Assembly (NCBI RefSeq): GCF_038148855.1
Contig: NZ_JBBVGR010000004.1
Location: 62,001 to 126,000, forward strand
DNA from: Phycobacter sedimenti
GTDB taxonomy: Bacteria; Pseudomonadota; Alphaproteobacteria; Rhodobacterales; Rhodobacteraceae
Length of the DNA: 64,000 nt
Direction: 5' to 3'
Shown piece after piece: positions 16,902 to 25,390 of the stretch (position 1 is the stretch's first letter; each line of letters begins with the position of its first letter). The notes under the pieces are model-generated. The model worked only from the letters and a program-made list of their open reading frames with translations, was not told where the DNA came from and made no database searches. The translations under genes and the position numbers were made by a program.

Positions 16902-17000
16902 AATCTGTACTATCTGTAATACAGATTGTTATCGATTGTTAATACAGAAATTGAATTACAGAACAAACTGCAAGCTTGATTTTCCCAAAGCCGTCTGTAC
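16902..17000. promoter_or_regulatory. Divergent promoter region with perfect palindrome, probable GntR operator
   Basis: ATCTGTAATACAGAT at 16912-16926 is a perfect 7+1+7 inverted repeat. Related half sites surround it: TCTGTAC at 16904-16910 and again at 16994-17000, plus AATACAGAA and ATTACAGAA between about 16940 and 16965. The region separates the leftward tautomerase-HyuBA operon from the rightward gntR-leuCD-TRAP operon. Control of both by the adjacent GntR regulator is inferred. Confidence 0.65.
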
Positions 17001-17030
17001 CATCGTGGAGAATTCTGGAGGGAATCCCTG

Positions 17031-17834
17031 GTGAACAAACCGGACAAAATCAGCTTGCCTGAAGGCGCCAAGGCGCGCCGCGTTTATCTTTCCCTGCGCG
17101 ATCAGATTGCCGATGGGCGGCTGCCCGAGGGGGAAACGCTGCCGTCGGAGCAAAAGCTTGCCGAACTGTTCGACGTCTCCCGTGTGACCATTCGCCGGGC
17201 TCTTGAATCGCTGACCTCAGCAGGACTGGTAGAACGGCGCGCAGGCAGCGGCTCGCGCGTGCGCACGGGGGCAACTGGCAGTCAGCCCATGGCAATGGAC
17301 ATGACGACCCTGATGCCCCAACTGGTGGAAATGGGCCAAAGCACCACGGCGCGGCTTTTGTCTTTTTCCTATGGCACCGCGCCTGAATTCGTCGCCTCGG
17401 CCATGCGCATCGATTCAGACGAACAGGTCCAGATCGCAACCCGCGTGCGCCTTGCAGGCGATACGCCGTTTTCGCATCTGACAACCTATGTTCCGGCTGA
17501 AATCGCCAGAAATTATTCCGAAAACGATCTGGCAACGACCCCGCTCTTCAAACTTCTGGAGCGCAGCGGCGTTCAGATCCAGGAAGCACACCAGTCTGTG
17601 ACCGCCACTCTGGCGGGGCCCGATGTGGCCGAAGCGCTGGACGTCGCCGTAGGCTCGGCCCTGCTGTCGCTGCGCCGTGTGGTGCGTGATGTGGAAGGAA
17701 ACGGCGTCGAATATCTTGCGGGCCTTTACCGCCCCGACATGTTCCGCCTTGAAATGCCGCTGACCCGCGTCGGAGACGGGGCCGCCCGCCACTGGGAGCC
17801 TGCCATCGGCAAGACCGAGGAGGAGGCGCCGTGA
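17031..17834 (+). CDS. GntR family regulator with UTRA ligand-binding domain
   Basis: A 267-residue regulator of the HutC/UTRA subgroup. Residues 18-85 form a winged helix (YLSLRDQIADGRLPEGETLP, then VSRVTIRRALESLTSAGLVE), and the C-terminal part is a UTRA small-ligand domain. The start is a GTG at 17031 with TGGAGGG eight bases before it. Its stop overlaps the GTG of the next gene. It probably represses the two divergent operons until the substrate or a pathway intermediate binds. Confidence 0.93.
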   Translation: MNKPDKISLPEGAKARRVYLSLRDQIADGRLPEGETLPSEQKLAELFDVSRVTIRRALESLTSAGLVERRAGSGSRVRTGATGSQPMAMDMTTLMPQLVEMGQSTTARLLSFSYGTAPEFVASAMRIDSDEQVQIATRVRLAGDTPFSHLTTYVPAEIARNYSENDLATTPLFKLLERSGVQIQEAHQSVTATLAGPDVAEALDVAVGSALLSLRRVVRDVEGNGVEYLAGLYRPDMFRLEMPLTRVGDGAARHWEPAIGKTEEEAP

Positions 17835-19237
17835 CCCAGTCGCGCACCCTTCTGGACAAGCTCTGGTCGGCGCATGAGATCCTTCGGCGCGAGGATGGCA
17901 CGTCGCTCCTTTGGGTGGACCGGCATCTGGTACACGAAGGATCACACCACGCATTCGGCAAGCTGGCCGCGCGCAGGGCCAAGGTCACCGCGCCGGACCT
18001 GACTTTTGCCGTGGTGGACCACTACGCGCCCACGCACAACCGCGACCGGATCGCCGATCCCCAGATTTCCCGCATGATCGACACCCTGCGCAAGAATGCA
18101 GCGCAGCATGGCCTGCGCCTTTTCGACCTCATGGATCCCGCGCAGGGCATCGTTCATGTGATCGGACCCGAACAGGGCCTCACCCTGCCCGGACTGTTGA
18201 TCAACTGCGGCGACAGCCATACCTCCACTCACGGGGCCTTTGGCGCGATGGCTTTTGGCATCGGCGCCACCGAAGTCGCACATGTGCTGGCAACGCAGAC
18301 GATCTGGCAGAAGAAACCGCAATCCATGCGCATCACCGTCGACGGCAGTCTCGGCCCTGGTGTCAGCGCCAAGGATATTGCGCTCAACTGGATCGCGCGG
18401 CTCGGCACCGGCGGCGCTCAGGGCTGCGCCATCGAATACGCTGGGAGCGCGGTGCGGGACTTGAGCATGGAAGGGCGTATGACCCTCTGCAACCTGTCGA
18501 TCGAGGGCGGCGCGCGACTGGGGATGGTCGCGCCGGACGAGGTGACCTTTGCCTACCTGAAAGGCCGCCCCTACGCCCCGACGGGCGACGACTGGGAGGC
18601 CGCCCTGGCCGATTGGGCCGAACTGCGCACGGATGGCGGGGCCGCATTTGACCGGGAAGTGAGCCTTGCAGCGGCCGAGATCGCCCCCACCGTGACCTGG
18701 GGCACCAGCCCCGAGCAGGCCCTGCCTGTGACCGAGACCATACCGGATCCGGCAACGCTTGGTCCCGGCAAGGTGGATGCAGCGCGGGCCGCGCTTGAGT
18801 ACATGGACCTGCCCGCAGGACGTCCGCTGGACGGCATTCCGGTGGATCAGGTCTTTGTCGGCTCTTGCACCAATGGCCGTATCGAGGATCTGCGCGCCGC
18901 CGCCGCCGTGCTGGCCGGGCGCAAGGCAAAGGTTCCCGGTCTCGTTTCACCGGGATCGGCGCAGGTGAAAGCGCAGGCCGAACAGGAAGGGCTGGATCGC
19001 ATTTTCATCGAGGCGGGTCTCGACTGGGTCGCATCGGGGTGTTCGATGTGCGTCGGGATGAACGGCGATCTTGTGGCGCCCGGCAAACGCTGCGCCTCTT
19101 CGACCAACCGCAATTTCCGTGGTCGCCAGGGCCCCGGTGCACGCACCCATCTGATGTCGCCTGCCATGGTGGCCGCGGCTGCCGTCACCGGCACCATCAC
19201 CGATGTGCGCCCACTTTTGCACGGAAGGGCGGCGTGA
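17831..19237 (+). CDS. leuC: LeuC-like aconitase-family hydratase, large subunit
   Basis: A 468-residue large subunit of the isopropylmalate isomerase/homoaconitase family. Two of the [4Fe-4S] ligand motifs are clear, VGSCTNGRIEDLR and SGCSMCVGMNGD, plus NCGDSHTSTHGAFGAMAFG upstream. It starts with a GTG that overlaps the gntR stop, with AGGAGG in front. Leucine synthesis is possible, but its place between a catabolic regulator and a TRAP transporter, opposite an ICL-family lyase, points to a specialised hydratase such as dimethylmalate, maleate or citraconate hydratase. Confidence 0.93.
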   Translation: MTQSRTLLDKLWSAHEILRREDGTSLLWVDRHLVHEGSHHAFGKLAARRAKVTAPDLTFAVVDHYAPTHNRDRIADPQISRMIDTLRKNAAQHGLRLFDLMDPAQGIVHVIGPEQGLTLPGLLINCGDSHTSTHGAFGAMAFGIGATEVAHVLATQTIWQKKPQSMRITVDGSLGPGVSAKDIALNWIARLGTGGAQGCAIEYAGSAVRDLSMEGRMTLCNLSIEGGARLGMVAPDEVTFAYLKGRPYAPTGDDWEAALADWAELRTDGGAAFDREVSLAAAEIAPTVTWGTSPEQALPVTETIPDPATLGPGKVDAARAALEYMDLPAGRPLDGIPVDQVFVGSCTNGRIEDLRAAAAVLAGRKAKVPGLVSPGSAQVKAQAEQEGLDRIFIEAGLDWVASGCSMCVGMNGDLVAPGKRCASSTNRNFRGRQGPGARTHLMSPAMVAAAAVTGTITDVRPLLHGRAA

Positions 19238-19875
19238 TGGCAGGTTGGAGCACACATGCAGGCCGCGCAATCGCACTGCCCCTCGACAATATCGACACAG
19301 ACCAGCTGATCCCCGCGCGCTTCATGTCTGCCCCGCGCAGCGAAGGCTACGGGAAATACCTGCTGCACGATCTGCGGGTTGACGCTGAGGGGGCAGAGAT
19401 CGCCGACTTCCCCCTGAACCGTCACCCCGGCGCGAGTGTCCTCGTGGCAGGGCGCAACTTCGGCAGCGGCTCCTCCCGCGAGGCGGCGGTCTATGCGCTG
19501 GTGGACGCCGGGATCACCGCCGTCATCGCCCCCAGTTTCGGTGACATCTTTGCCAGCAACGCGGTGAACAACGGTCTGTTGCCCGCGCGACTGCCCGAAC
19601 ACGAAGTCACGCATATGATCCATAGCCTCGGGGATCAATCCGCCGCCGTGCTGATCGACCTTGAGGCCGGAGAACTGCGCATCGGCGATCAGAGCTATGC
19701 TTTCGCGCTGGACAACGGCTGGCGCACCAAGCTGATCAACGGATGGGACGATATCGATCTGACCATGACCCACCGGGATCGGATCCAAACCTTTCAAGAA
19801 CAGAGGTTTCAAACATCGCGGTGGGCCTGGCCCGCAGCGCAAGACCAAGAACCGCCCAAACCAAGGGCGCAATAA
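19237..19875 (+). CDS. leuD: LeuD-like aconitase-family hydratase, small subunit
   Basis: A 212-residue swivelling subunit. Family motifs are DNIDTDQLIPARF near the N-terminus and GRNFGSGSSREAAVYAL in the middle. The ATG overlaps the TGA of the large subunit by one base, as expected for subunits made together. The last 20 or so residues (Gln-, Arg- and Pro-rich) extend beyond the usual LeuD end. It acts with the upstream large subunit on an unidentified diacid. Confidence 0.93.
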   Translation: MAGWSTHAGRAIALPLDNIDTDQLIPARFMSAPRSEGYGKYLLHDLRVDAEGAEIADFPLNRHPGASVLVAGRNFGSGSSREAAVYALVDAGITAVIAPSFGDIFASNAVNNGLLPARLPEHEVTHMIHSLGDQSAAVLIDLEAGELRIGDQSYAFALDNGWRTKLINGWDDIDLTMTHRDRIQTFQEQRFQTSRWAWPAAQDQEPPKPRAQ

Positions 19876-19945
19876 AAAACCGGGCGCCAGCCCACATCCA
19901 ACGCATGGGGACAGACCCAGTCTGCCCCACAACAGGAGGAAGACT

Positions 19946-20959
19946 ATGAAGATGACCTTTTTGGGCGGCCTTGTCGCCAGCTCGACCCTGATCGCCAGTG
20001 TGGCCCAGGCCGAAGAAACCATTTCCGCGGTACACGCCTTCCCGGAAACCCTGATCTATACCAAAAGCTTCCTGTCTTTTGTGGACAAGGTGAACGAGGC
20101 TGGCAAAGGCGTTATCCAGATCGACGTGCGCGGCGGCCCCGAAGCCATCGGCATGTTCCAGCAGCCCGATGCGGTGCGCGACGGGATTGTTGACATGGTC
20201 TATACCCCCGGCTCCTTCTACGGCGGCTCGCTGCCCGAGAAGGACGCCATGGTGGCCTCGAACCTGACTGCGGTGGAAACCCGTGAGAACGGCGGCATCG
20301 CCCTGATCGACCAGATCCACCAGGAAAAGATGGGCCTCAAGTACCTTGGCTGGTTCGACAGCGGCGTTTGCTACAACCTGTGGACCCGCGAAGAGCCCAG
20401 CTTTGACGATGCGGGCAACCTCGAGGTCGAGGGCCTCAAGCTGCGCGGCAACAACGTCTACAACGCCTTCTTCACCAACTACCTTGGCGCCCAGGTGATC
20501 GACCTGCCCACTGGCGAGGTCTACTCGGCCCTGCAGCGCGGCGTCGTGGATGCCACCGGCTGGACCCAGATCGGCCTGATCGACCTCAAGTGGAACGAGT
20601 TCCTGAACTACCGGATCGAGCCCTGCTTCTTCTCCACCGACCTGGGCGTGATCGTGAACCAGGAGAAATGGGACTCCCTCAGCGATGAGGCCAAGACCAT
20701 CCTTCAGGACGTGGCGATCCAGCATGAAAAGGACAGCGTGACCGCCCTGCGCACCAAGCGGGACGAGGATTTCGCAGCCCTTGAGGCGGCCGGCATGAAG
20801 GTCGTCTCGCTCGAAGGCGATGCCAAGGCGAACTACCTGGCCGCCGCCCGCGAAAAGACCTGGGAACGCATGAAGGGCCTCATGGCCGAGCAGCCCGGCG
20901 GCACCGGCAACTATGACCGCCTGATCGAGCTGTTCTACGATCTGGACGCGGCCAAGTAA
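19946..20959 (+). CDS. TRAP transporter substrate-binding protein (DctP family)
   Basis: A 337-residue periplasmic binding protein. A Sec signal (MKMTFLGGLVASSTLIASVAQA, shown as its ends MKMTFL and VAQA) is followed by a DctP fold with the family segment GDIVDM-like DGIVDMVYTPGSFYGG and the ligand-arginine helix region VEGLKLRGN. AGGAGGAAG precedes the ATG. It is expressed with DctQ and DctM subunits downstream and binds the substrate imported for the neighbouring degradation enzymes, probably an organic acid. Confidence 0.94.
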   Translation: MKMTFLGGLVASSTLIASVAQAEETISAVHAFPETLIYTKSFLSFVDKVNEAGKGVIQIDVRGGPEAIGMFQQPDAVRDGIVDMVYTPGSFYGGSLPEKDAMVASNLTAVETRENGGIALIDQIHQEKMGLKYLGWFDSGVCYNLWTREEPSFDDAGNLEVEGLKLRGNNVYNAFFTNYLGAQVIDLPTGEVYSALQRGVVDATGWTQIGLIDLKWNEFLNYRIEPCFFSTDLGVIVNQEKWDSLSDEAKTILQDVAIQHEKDSVTALRTKRDEDFAALEAAGMKVVSLEGDAKANYLAAAREKTWERMKGLMAEQPGGTGNYDRLIELFYDLDAAK

Positions 20960-20978
20960 GCCTGCCTCCACACCCCTC

Positions 20979-21002
20979 TGCGGGCCCGGTGTCGGGCCCG
21001 CA
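20979..21002. other. Intercistronic hairpin between TRAP binding protein and permease genes
   Basis: TGCGGGCCC (20979-20987) and GGGCCCGCA (20994-21002) make a perfect 9-bp stem with a 6-base loop and no T tract. Such hairpins after binding-protein genes often stabilise the upstream mRNA, raising the binding protein relative to the membrane subunits. That role is inferred here. Confidence 0.55.
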
Positions 21003-21028
21003 ATCCTGCCGCTTCCCGGAGCCGATAA

Positions 21029-21535
21029 ATGACCTCACTCACAAGGGCCTATGATGCGTTCGTAAACGCCATGGCGATCATATCGGGGGCAACGCTGGTC
21101 TGGCTGATGATCTCGGTCGTGACCTCGGTTCTGATGCGCAACCTTGGCCTGCAGCCCTTTGCATGGCTGTTCACCTCCGGCGAATACGGCCTTCTTTACA
21201 TGACCATGCTGGGCGCGCCCTGGTTGGTGCGCGAACGTGGTCATGTGCATATCGAACTTGTGACCTCCGCCCTTCCCGAAGGCGCGCGCCGTATGGTCAG
21301 CCGCCTGGTGGCGCTCTTGTGCGTCCTGGTCTGCGTGCTTCTGGCATGGAAGGGCGTGGAGCTGTTCCTCAAGAACATCGAGCGGGGTGATTACGACACC
21401 CGCGCCTACTATTACCCCCGTTGGTTGCTCACCATCGCCTTCCCGGTCAGCTTTGGACTGATGGCGGTGGAATTCTCCCGGTTCCTGTTCGGATCGGAAC
21501 TCATGCACTCCGGCGAAGCAGGAATTCACGAATAA
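21029..21535 (+). CDS. TRAP transporter small permease (DctQ family)
   Basis: A 168-residue protein with four predicted membrane segments. It carries the DctQ family core (FTSGEYGLLYMTMLGAPWLVRERGHVHIELV, recognisable from EYGLLYMTMLGAPW and GHVHIE). It ends in a TAATG junction with the large permease. It joins the large subunit in the Na+-driven TRAP transporter. Confidence 0.93.
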   Translation: MTSLTRAYDAFVNAMAIISGATLVWLMISVVTSVLMRNLGLQPFAWLFTSGEYGLLYMTMLGAPWLVRERGHVHIELVTSALPEGARRMVSRLVALLCVLVCVLLAWKGVELFLKNIERGDYDTRAYYYPRWLLTIAFPVSFGLMAVEFSRFLFGSELMHSGEAGIHE

Positions 21536-22839
21536 TGGAATGGTATGAAGCGCTTGCCCTCTTGCTGGGCACCATCGTCGGGCTGATGGCCATTGGCATG
21601 CCGGTGGCCTTGGCCTTTCTGGCCGCCAATATCGTCGGCGCCTGGGTCTTCATGGGGGGAGACCGTGGCGTCGGGCAGCTTCTGAACAATGGCCTTGGCT
21701 CGCTCACCAAATATGCACTGGTGCCGATCCCGCTGTTCCTGTTGATGGGAGAGATCTTCTTTCACACCGGCCTGGGCGGCCGCATGTTCAATGCCATCGA
21801 CCGGCTTCTGGGCCGCCTGCCGGGCCGCCTGAGCTACGTCACCGTTCTGGGCGGCACTGCGTTTTCCACGCTGTCCGGCTCTTCCATGGGATCGACCGCG
21901 CTGCTGGGGTCCCTGATGGTGCCCGAGATGAGCCGCCGGGGTTACAAACCCCACATGAGCATCGGTCCGATCCTGGGCACCGGCGGCCTTGCCATCATCA
22001 TCCCGCCCTCGGCGCTGGCGGTGCTGCTGGCGACACTGGCACAGATCGACGTGGGCGCGCTTTTGATCGCCGGCGTCATTCCGGGGCTGATCCTTGCGGG
22101 GATGTACATCGGCACCATCTGGATCCAGACCCGGATCGACCCGGATGCCGCCCCCGCCTACGAGGTGGAGGAGATGTCCCTTGGAGCCAAGCTGTCCCTT
22201 CTGATGCGGGAGGTGGTGCCCATGGTGGGCGTGATGGTGGTGATCATCGTTCTGATGATCAACGGCTTTGTCACCCCATCCGAAGCCGCCGCCTTTGGCG
22301 CGCTCGGCGTTCTGTTACTGGCTGCCGCCTTCCGCTGCCTCTCCTGGGAGGTCATGCGCAAATCCATCAATGGTGCACTCAGAGTGACGCTAATGGCCTA
22401 TCTCATCGTCTTTGGCTCTGCGACCTTCAGCCAGCTTATGGCCTTTTCCGGCGCCTCAAGGGGGCTGGTCAACTGGGCGACCTCCTTCGACCTTGTGCCG
22501 CTCGCGATGCTCCTGGTCATGTTCGCGGTTTTGCTGCTTTTGGGCATGTTCATGGAGCAGATCTCGATGATGCTGCTGACCGTGCCGATCTTTTTCCCGC
22601 TGGCGCAGACACTGGGGTTCGATCCGATCTGGTTCGGGTTGATCATGCTCCTGGCGCTCGAGATCAGCTTTACCACACCGCCTTTCGGCCTGCTCCTGTT
22701 CGTGATGAAAGGCGTTGCGCCCGAAGGCACCACAATGCGTACGATTTACACGGCGGCCTTCCCCTTCATCGGGTGTTCACTGCTGCTTGTGGCCCTGCTG
22801 GTCGCCTTTCCAGGGCTTGCACTGGTCTTTTCCGGATAA
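21535..22839 (+). CDS. TRAP transporter large permease (DctM family)
   Basis: A 434-residue membrane protein with about 12 segments. Family sequences include FLLMGEIFFHTGLGGRMF, SGSSMGSTALLGSLMVPEM and the C-terminal ALEISFTTPPFGLLLFVMKG. The ATG at 21535 overlaps the DctQ stop, and a longer frame would run into dctQ. It is the translocation subunit. Together with 19946-21535 it completes the transporter, and it is the last gene before a gene-poor stretch and tRNA-Leu. Confidence 0.95.
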   Translation: MEWYEALALLLGTIVGLMAIGMPVALAFLAANIVGAWVFMGGDRGVGQLLNNGLGSLTKYALVPIPLFLLMGEIFFHTGLGGRMFNAIDRLLGRLPGRLSYVTVLGGTAFSTLSGSSMGSTALLGSLMVPEMSRRGYKPHMSIGPILGTGGLAIIIPPSALAVLLATLAQIDVGALLIAGVIPGLILAGMYIGTIWIQTRIDPDAAPAYEVEEMSLGAKLSLLMREVVPMVGVMVVIIVLMINGFVTPSEAAAFGALGVLLLAAAFRCLSWEVMRKSINGALRVTLMAYLIVFGSATFSQLMAFSGASRGLVNWATSFDLVPLAMLLVMFAVLLLLGMFMEQISMMLLTVPIFFPLAQTLGFDPIWFGLIMLLALEISFTTPPFGLLLFVMKGVAPEGTTMRTIYTAAFPFIGCSLLLVALLVAFPGLALVFSG

Positions 22840-23382
22840 CCCTCGACAGGCCCCCGGTCCCACTTTGGCCGCAGCTGGCGTGCGCCGCACTGCCAACACG
22901 CCCCCTGCGCCGCAAAGTTTGATCACACCAGGCAGGAGATATCCTGTCTCATTGCCGATTCTGACCATCGCAGAAGCTGAGTGATCGCCCCTGTTTGGAC
23001 AAACGGGAGCACGCCGCCGTTCTGCAAGTTGGCGAGGGTGACCGCAGGCTCTTCAAAGCAGCCGTTGACCTCCGCAACGCGCGCGCACGTACCAATGAGA
23101 GTCATGTCGGCACAGCAGTAGATCAAAAGAGTTCGATTGAAGATCGCCCGAACCGGCCGTCCTCGCGCTGTGACATAAAACGTGATCCGTTCGCCCACCT
23201 CGGCGCCTGATCTTTGTCTGCGTCGGCACGGCATCCAGAGAAGTGGCAGGACTAAGCAGCTATCCGGTCTACGGGATTGTCGCCGAACGTTACGATTCGT
23301 CCAAGAGTGTGCCGGTGTGTTCCAAAGAAACGTTCCCCCTCTCCAGTTTCCAGAGGGCAACCGAATTATTCAGCTGGATGAA
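22840..23382. other. Gene-poor stretch between the TRAP operon and tRNA-Leu
   Basis: No convincing gene is seen. A leftward open frame of 145 codons (22923-23360) has no ribosome site, no recognisable domain and unusual amino-acid use, so it is not called. The stretch lies on the 3' side of the tRNA gene, where mobile islands usually insert, but no integrase or direct repeat of the tRNA end was found. Confidence 0.5.
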
Positions 23383-23469
23383 TGGTGCGGTCGAGAAGAC
23401 TCGAACTTCCACGGGAGTTACCCCACAGCGACCTCAACGCTGCGCGTCTACCAATTCCGCCACGACCGC
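23383..23469 (-). tRNA. tRNA-Leu (GAG anticodon)
   Basis: On the minus strand the acceptor arms GCGGTCG and CGACCGC pair over 7 bases, the discriminator is A and CCA is encoded. The D arm is GGCGGAATTGGTAGACGC. The anticodon stem-loop CAGCG-TTGAGGT-CGCTG places GAG in the middle, a long variable arm follows, and the T arm contains GTTCGAGTC. Length and long variable arm are those of a class II leucine tRNA. Confidence 0.97.
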
Positions 23470-23638
23470 ACTGTCTAGGCTTGGTGTAGGGGCGTATAGA
23501 CGAGCCGCAAAAGGATGTGAAGAGGCAAAATGCCAAGTTTCGCCTCTTCTCCAATCAAAATCCTCGCCCCCTGCCGAGGGGCCGCGCGATGGTGCCGAAA
23601 TTGCATTGGCACGCATCAGAACAGCGATCAGAAAAGCC

Positions 23639-25255
23639 TCAGTCGGTCGAAAAACTCGGCAAAGCCAAAGCGCTGCTGGCGGCAGGAACAGGTTGCAACG
23701 GGGCGCTGCCACCGAGGCGTGCAGAGGCGGCCTCGATCAAGGCCACGCGCTCAGGCTGTCCCGGCGAGAAGACTGGCTCTGCACCGTCGGCCAGCGCCGC
23801 GACAGCGAGCCCGTACCAATCCTGAGCGGCGGCCACCGATTTGGACACCCCGAACCCCTGGGAGAGATGATGGCCGATCAGTTCTGCATAAGGGCGTTTA
23901 CCGATAGCCACCATGATCAGCGCAGACCCCATGGCAATATCCAGATTGTCCCGGCGATATCCTGAGAACATGCAAACCGACGCCGTGTTGGCAAGCTGGT
24001 CCAGTGACATGTTGGACTGCAGAACGAATTTCTGAACGTCCGCCAGAAGGGTCTGACTGCTATCCGTGCCCAAACGCGCCAGGAACGGCTCAATGGCCGG
24101 CCCAAACCCGTCACACTGGCCATCGACTTGTGCCGTGCTCACGTTGGCCAGCGAGGCGACGATCGCCTCACCTGACGACAATGCATAAGAACGTGCGAGG
24201 CAAAACTGCTCACCAAGGGCCAGATCCGGATCAGTCATGCTGGACACGGTCATGTAGCCGCCATTCGAACTCGTCAGCAGGCTGACCTTGCTGCAATGAC
24301 TGGCCAGCGATGCTGTTTGCGCCGGTTTCGCAGGCGCTGCGAACATCGGAATGCCCGCGCCCGCCTGCCCTGCCGCAGAAGCCATGACAGTGGTACCTGG
24401 CTGCTTGGTCATGGGTGCCATCGGTGTGGGAACAGGTGCCGACGGGGCGGTCGCTGAAGCCATGGTGGTCTCAGTCATCCGGCATACCCCCTGATGACAG
24501 GAGAAGCTGGCAGGGGTGACCCCGCGCGCCATGAAATCGTTGCGCTGATAGCCTTGCGGTGTGGAGGCAAAGACCATCACCGAACAATGGGACGCACCAC
24601 ACCAGAAAGAGCTGCCGGAAACCGAGGTGTCGATCATGTAGTCATTCTTACCGTCCCCGTTCAGATCGGCGAGCTGCATGAATCCAGAGCGTTGCAGAAG
24701 TTGCTCGGCACTTGGTTCGGAAGATGCGGCAATTTCATCAACCGCGTCGCTGACCTCGATCGGCAACCCGGGATAGCCACTGCTGGCGCTGCGCACCCCG
24801 GCCGCCTCGTCGCGCCAGGTGTGAAGCAATCCCCGCACGCCATTCGGACCCTGCATGGCCTTGATCACCTGCGGACCACCCACCTGGGCCCGGTTGTAGG
24901 AGGAAACGAGGAAATCGCGCTCGTATGGCGTCAATTGGCCAGTCGCGGCAAAGCCCATGTGCGCCTGATACTGCATGATCGCCGAACGGGACTTGCGCCC
25001 CATGACTCCATCGGGCGTTCCGGCAGGGAAGCCAAAGTAGTTCAGCGAGGCCTGAGTTTCGCGATTCTGAGCGCGGGCTGCGGAGTAATTCGTGCCCGTG
25101 CTGCGCCTTTTATTCCTGTTAACCTCATTGATGATGGCCCCCCCGACGATCCCCCCCAAGAGCGCCGCCCCCAGATTGTCAGCAGCCGATGGTCCCGCCA
25201 CTGGTGTCAAGAACAGGGATGCTGCAAGAACAGCCTTTATCGGATTGCGTACCAT
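23639..25255 (-). CDS. Exported peptidoglycan-binding-domain protein
   Basis: A 538-residue protein with an N-terminal Sec signal (AASLFLTPVAGPSAA). A glycine-rich helix (LGAALLGGIVGGAIINEV) follows, then a peptidoglycan-binding-1-like repeat at about residues 65-115 (QASLNYFGFPAGTPDGVMGR, SRSAIMQYQAHMGFAATGQL). A large middle region contains DLNGDGKNDYMIDTSVSG, which resembles a calcium-type loop, and a Pro/Ala/Met-rich linker precedes a helical C-terminus with Sel1-like GFGVSKSVAAAQDWYGLA. It probably acts in the periplasm or at the cell wall. It stands alone, divergent from lipB. Confidence 0.87.
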   Translation of the reverse strand: MVRNPIKAVLAASLFLTPVAGPSAADNLGAALLGGIVGGAIINEVNRNKRRSTGTNYSAARAQNRETQASLNYFGFPAGTPDGVMGRKSRSAIMQYQAHMGFAATGQLTPYERDFLVSSYNRAQVGGPQVIKAMQGPNGVRGLLHTWRDEAAGVRSASSGYPGLPIEVSDAVDEIAASSEPSAEQLLQRSGFMQLADLNGDGKNDYMIDTSVSGSSFWCGASHCSVMVFASTPQGYQRNDFMARGVTPASFSCHQGVCRMTETTMASATAPSAPVPTPMAPMTKQPGTTVMASAAGQAGAGIPMFAAPAKPAQTASLASHCSKVSLLTSSNGGYMTVSSMTDPDLALGEQFCLARSYALSSGEAIVASLANVSTAQVDGQCDGFGPAIEPFLARLGTDSSQTLLADVQKFVLQSNMSLDQLANTASVCMFSGYRRDNLDIAMGSALIMVAIGKRPYAELIGHHLSQGFGVSKSVAAAQDWYGLAVAALADGAEPVFSPGQPERVALIEAASARLGGSAPLQPVPAASSALALPSFSTD

Positions 25256-25390
25256 GGAAACCGGTCCTTTATTGATGAATGAAAAGAATCACTGCAGATA
25301 GAGTAACCCGTATGCGGCGTTGTCTTATCGTTAATCTTCCGTGGTGATGTGCACGTCATTTTCCGAAAGTTCTCCGGAGGTTTCTAAACC

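Noticed and set aside
17831..19875. Plain leucine-biosynthesis leuCD operon
   Set aside because: The sequence allows it, but leuB and leuA are absent and the genes lie between a GntR regulator and a TRAP transporter, so a catabolic hydratase is preferred.
22923..23360. Leftward 145-codon open frame near tRNA-Leu
   Set aside because: It lacks a ribosome site and any recognisable domain, and the surrounding stretch looks non-coding. It is kept only as part of the gene-poor region note.
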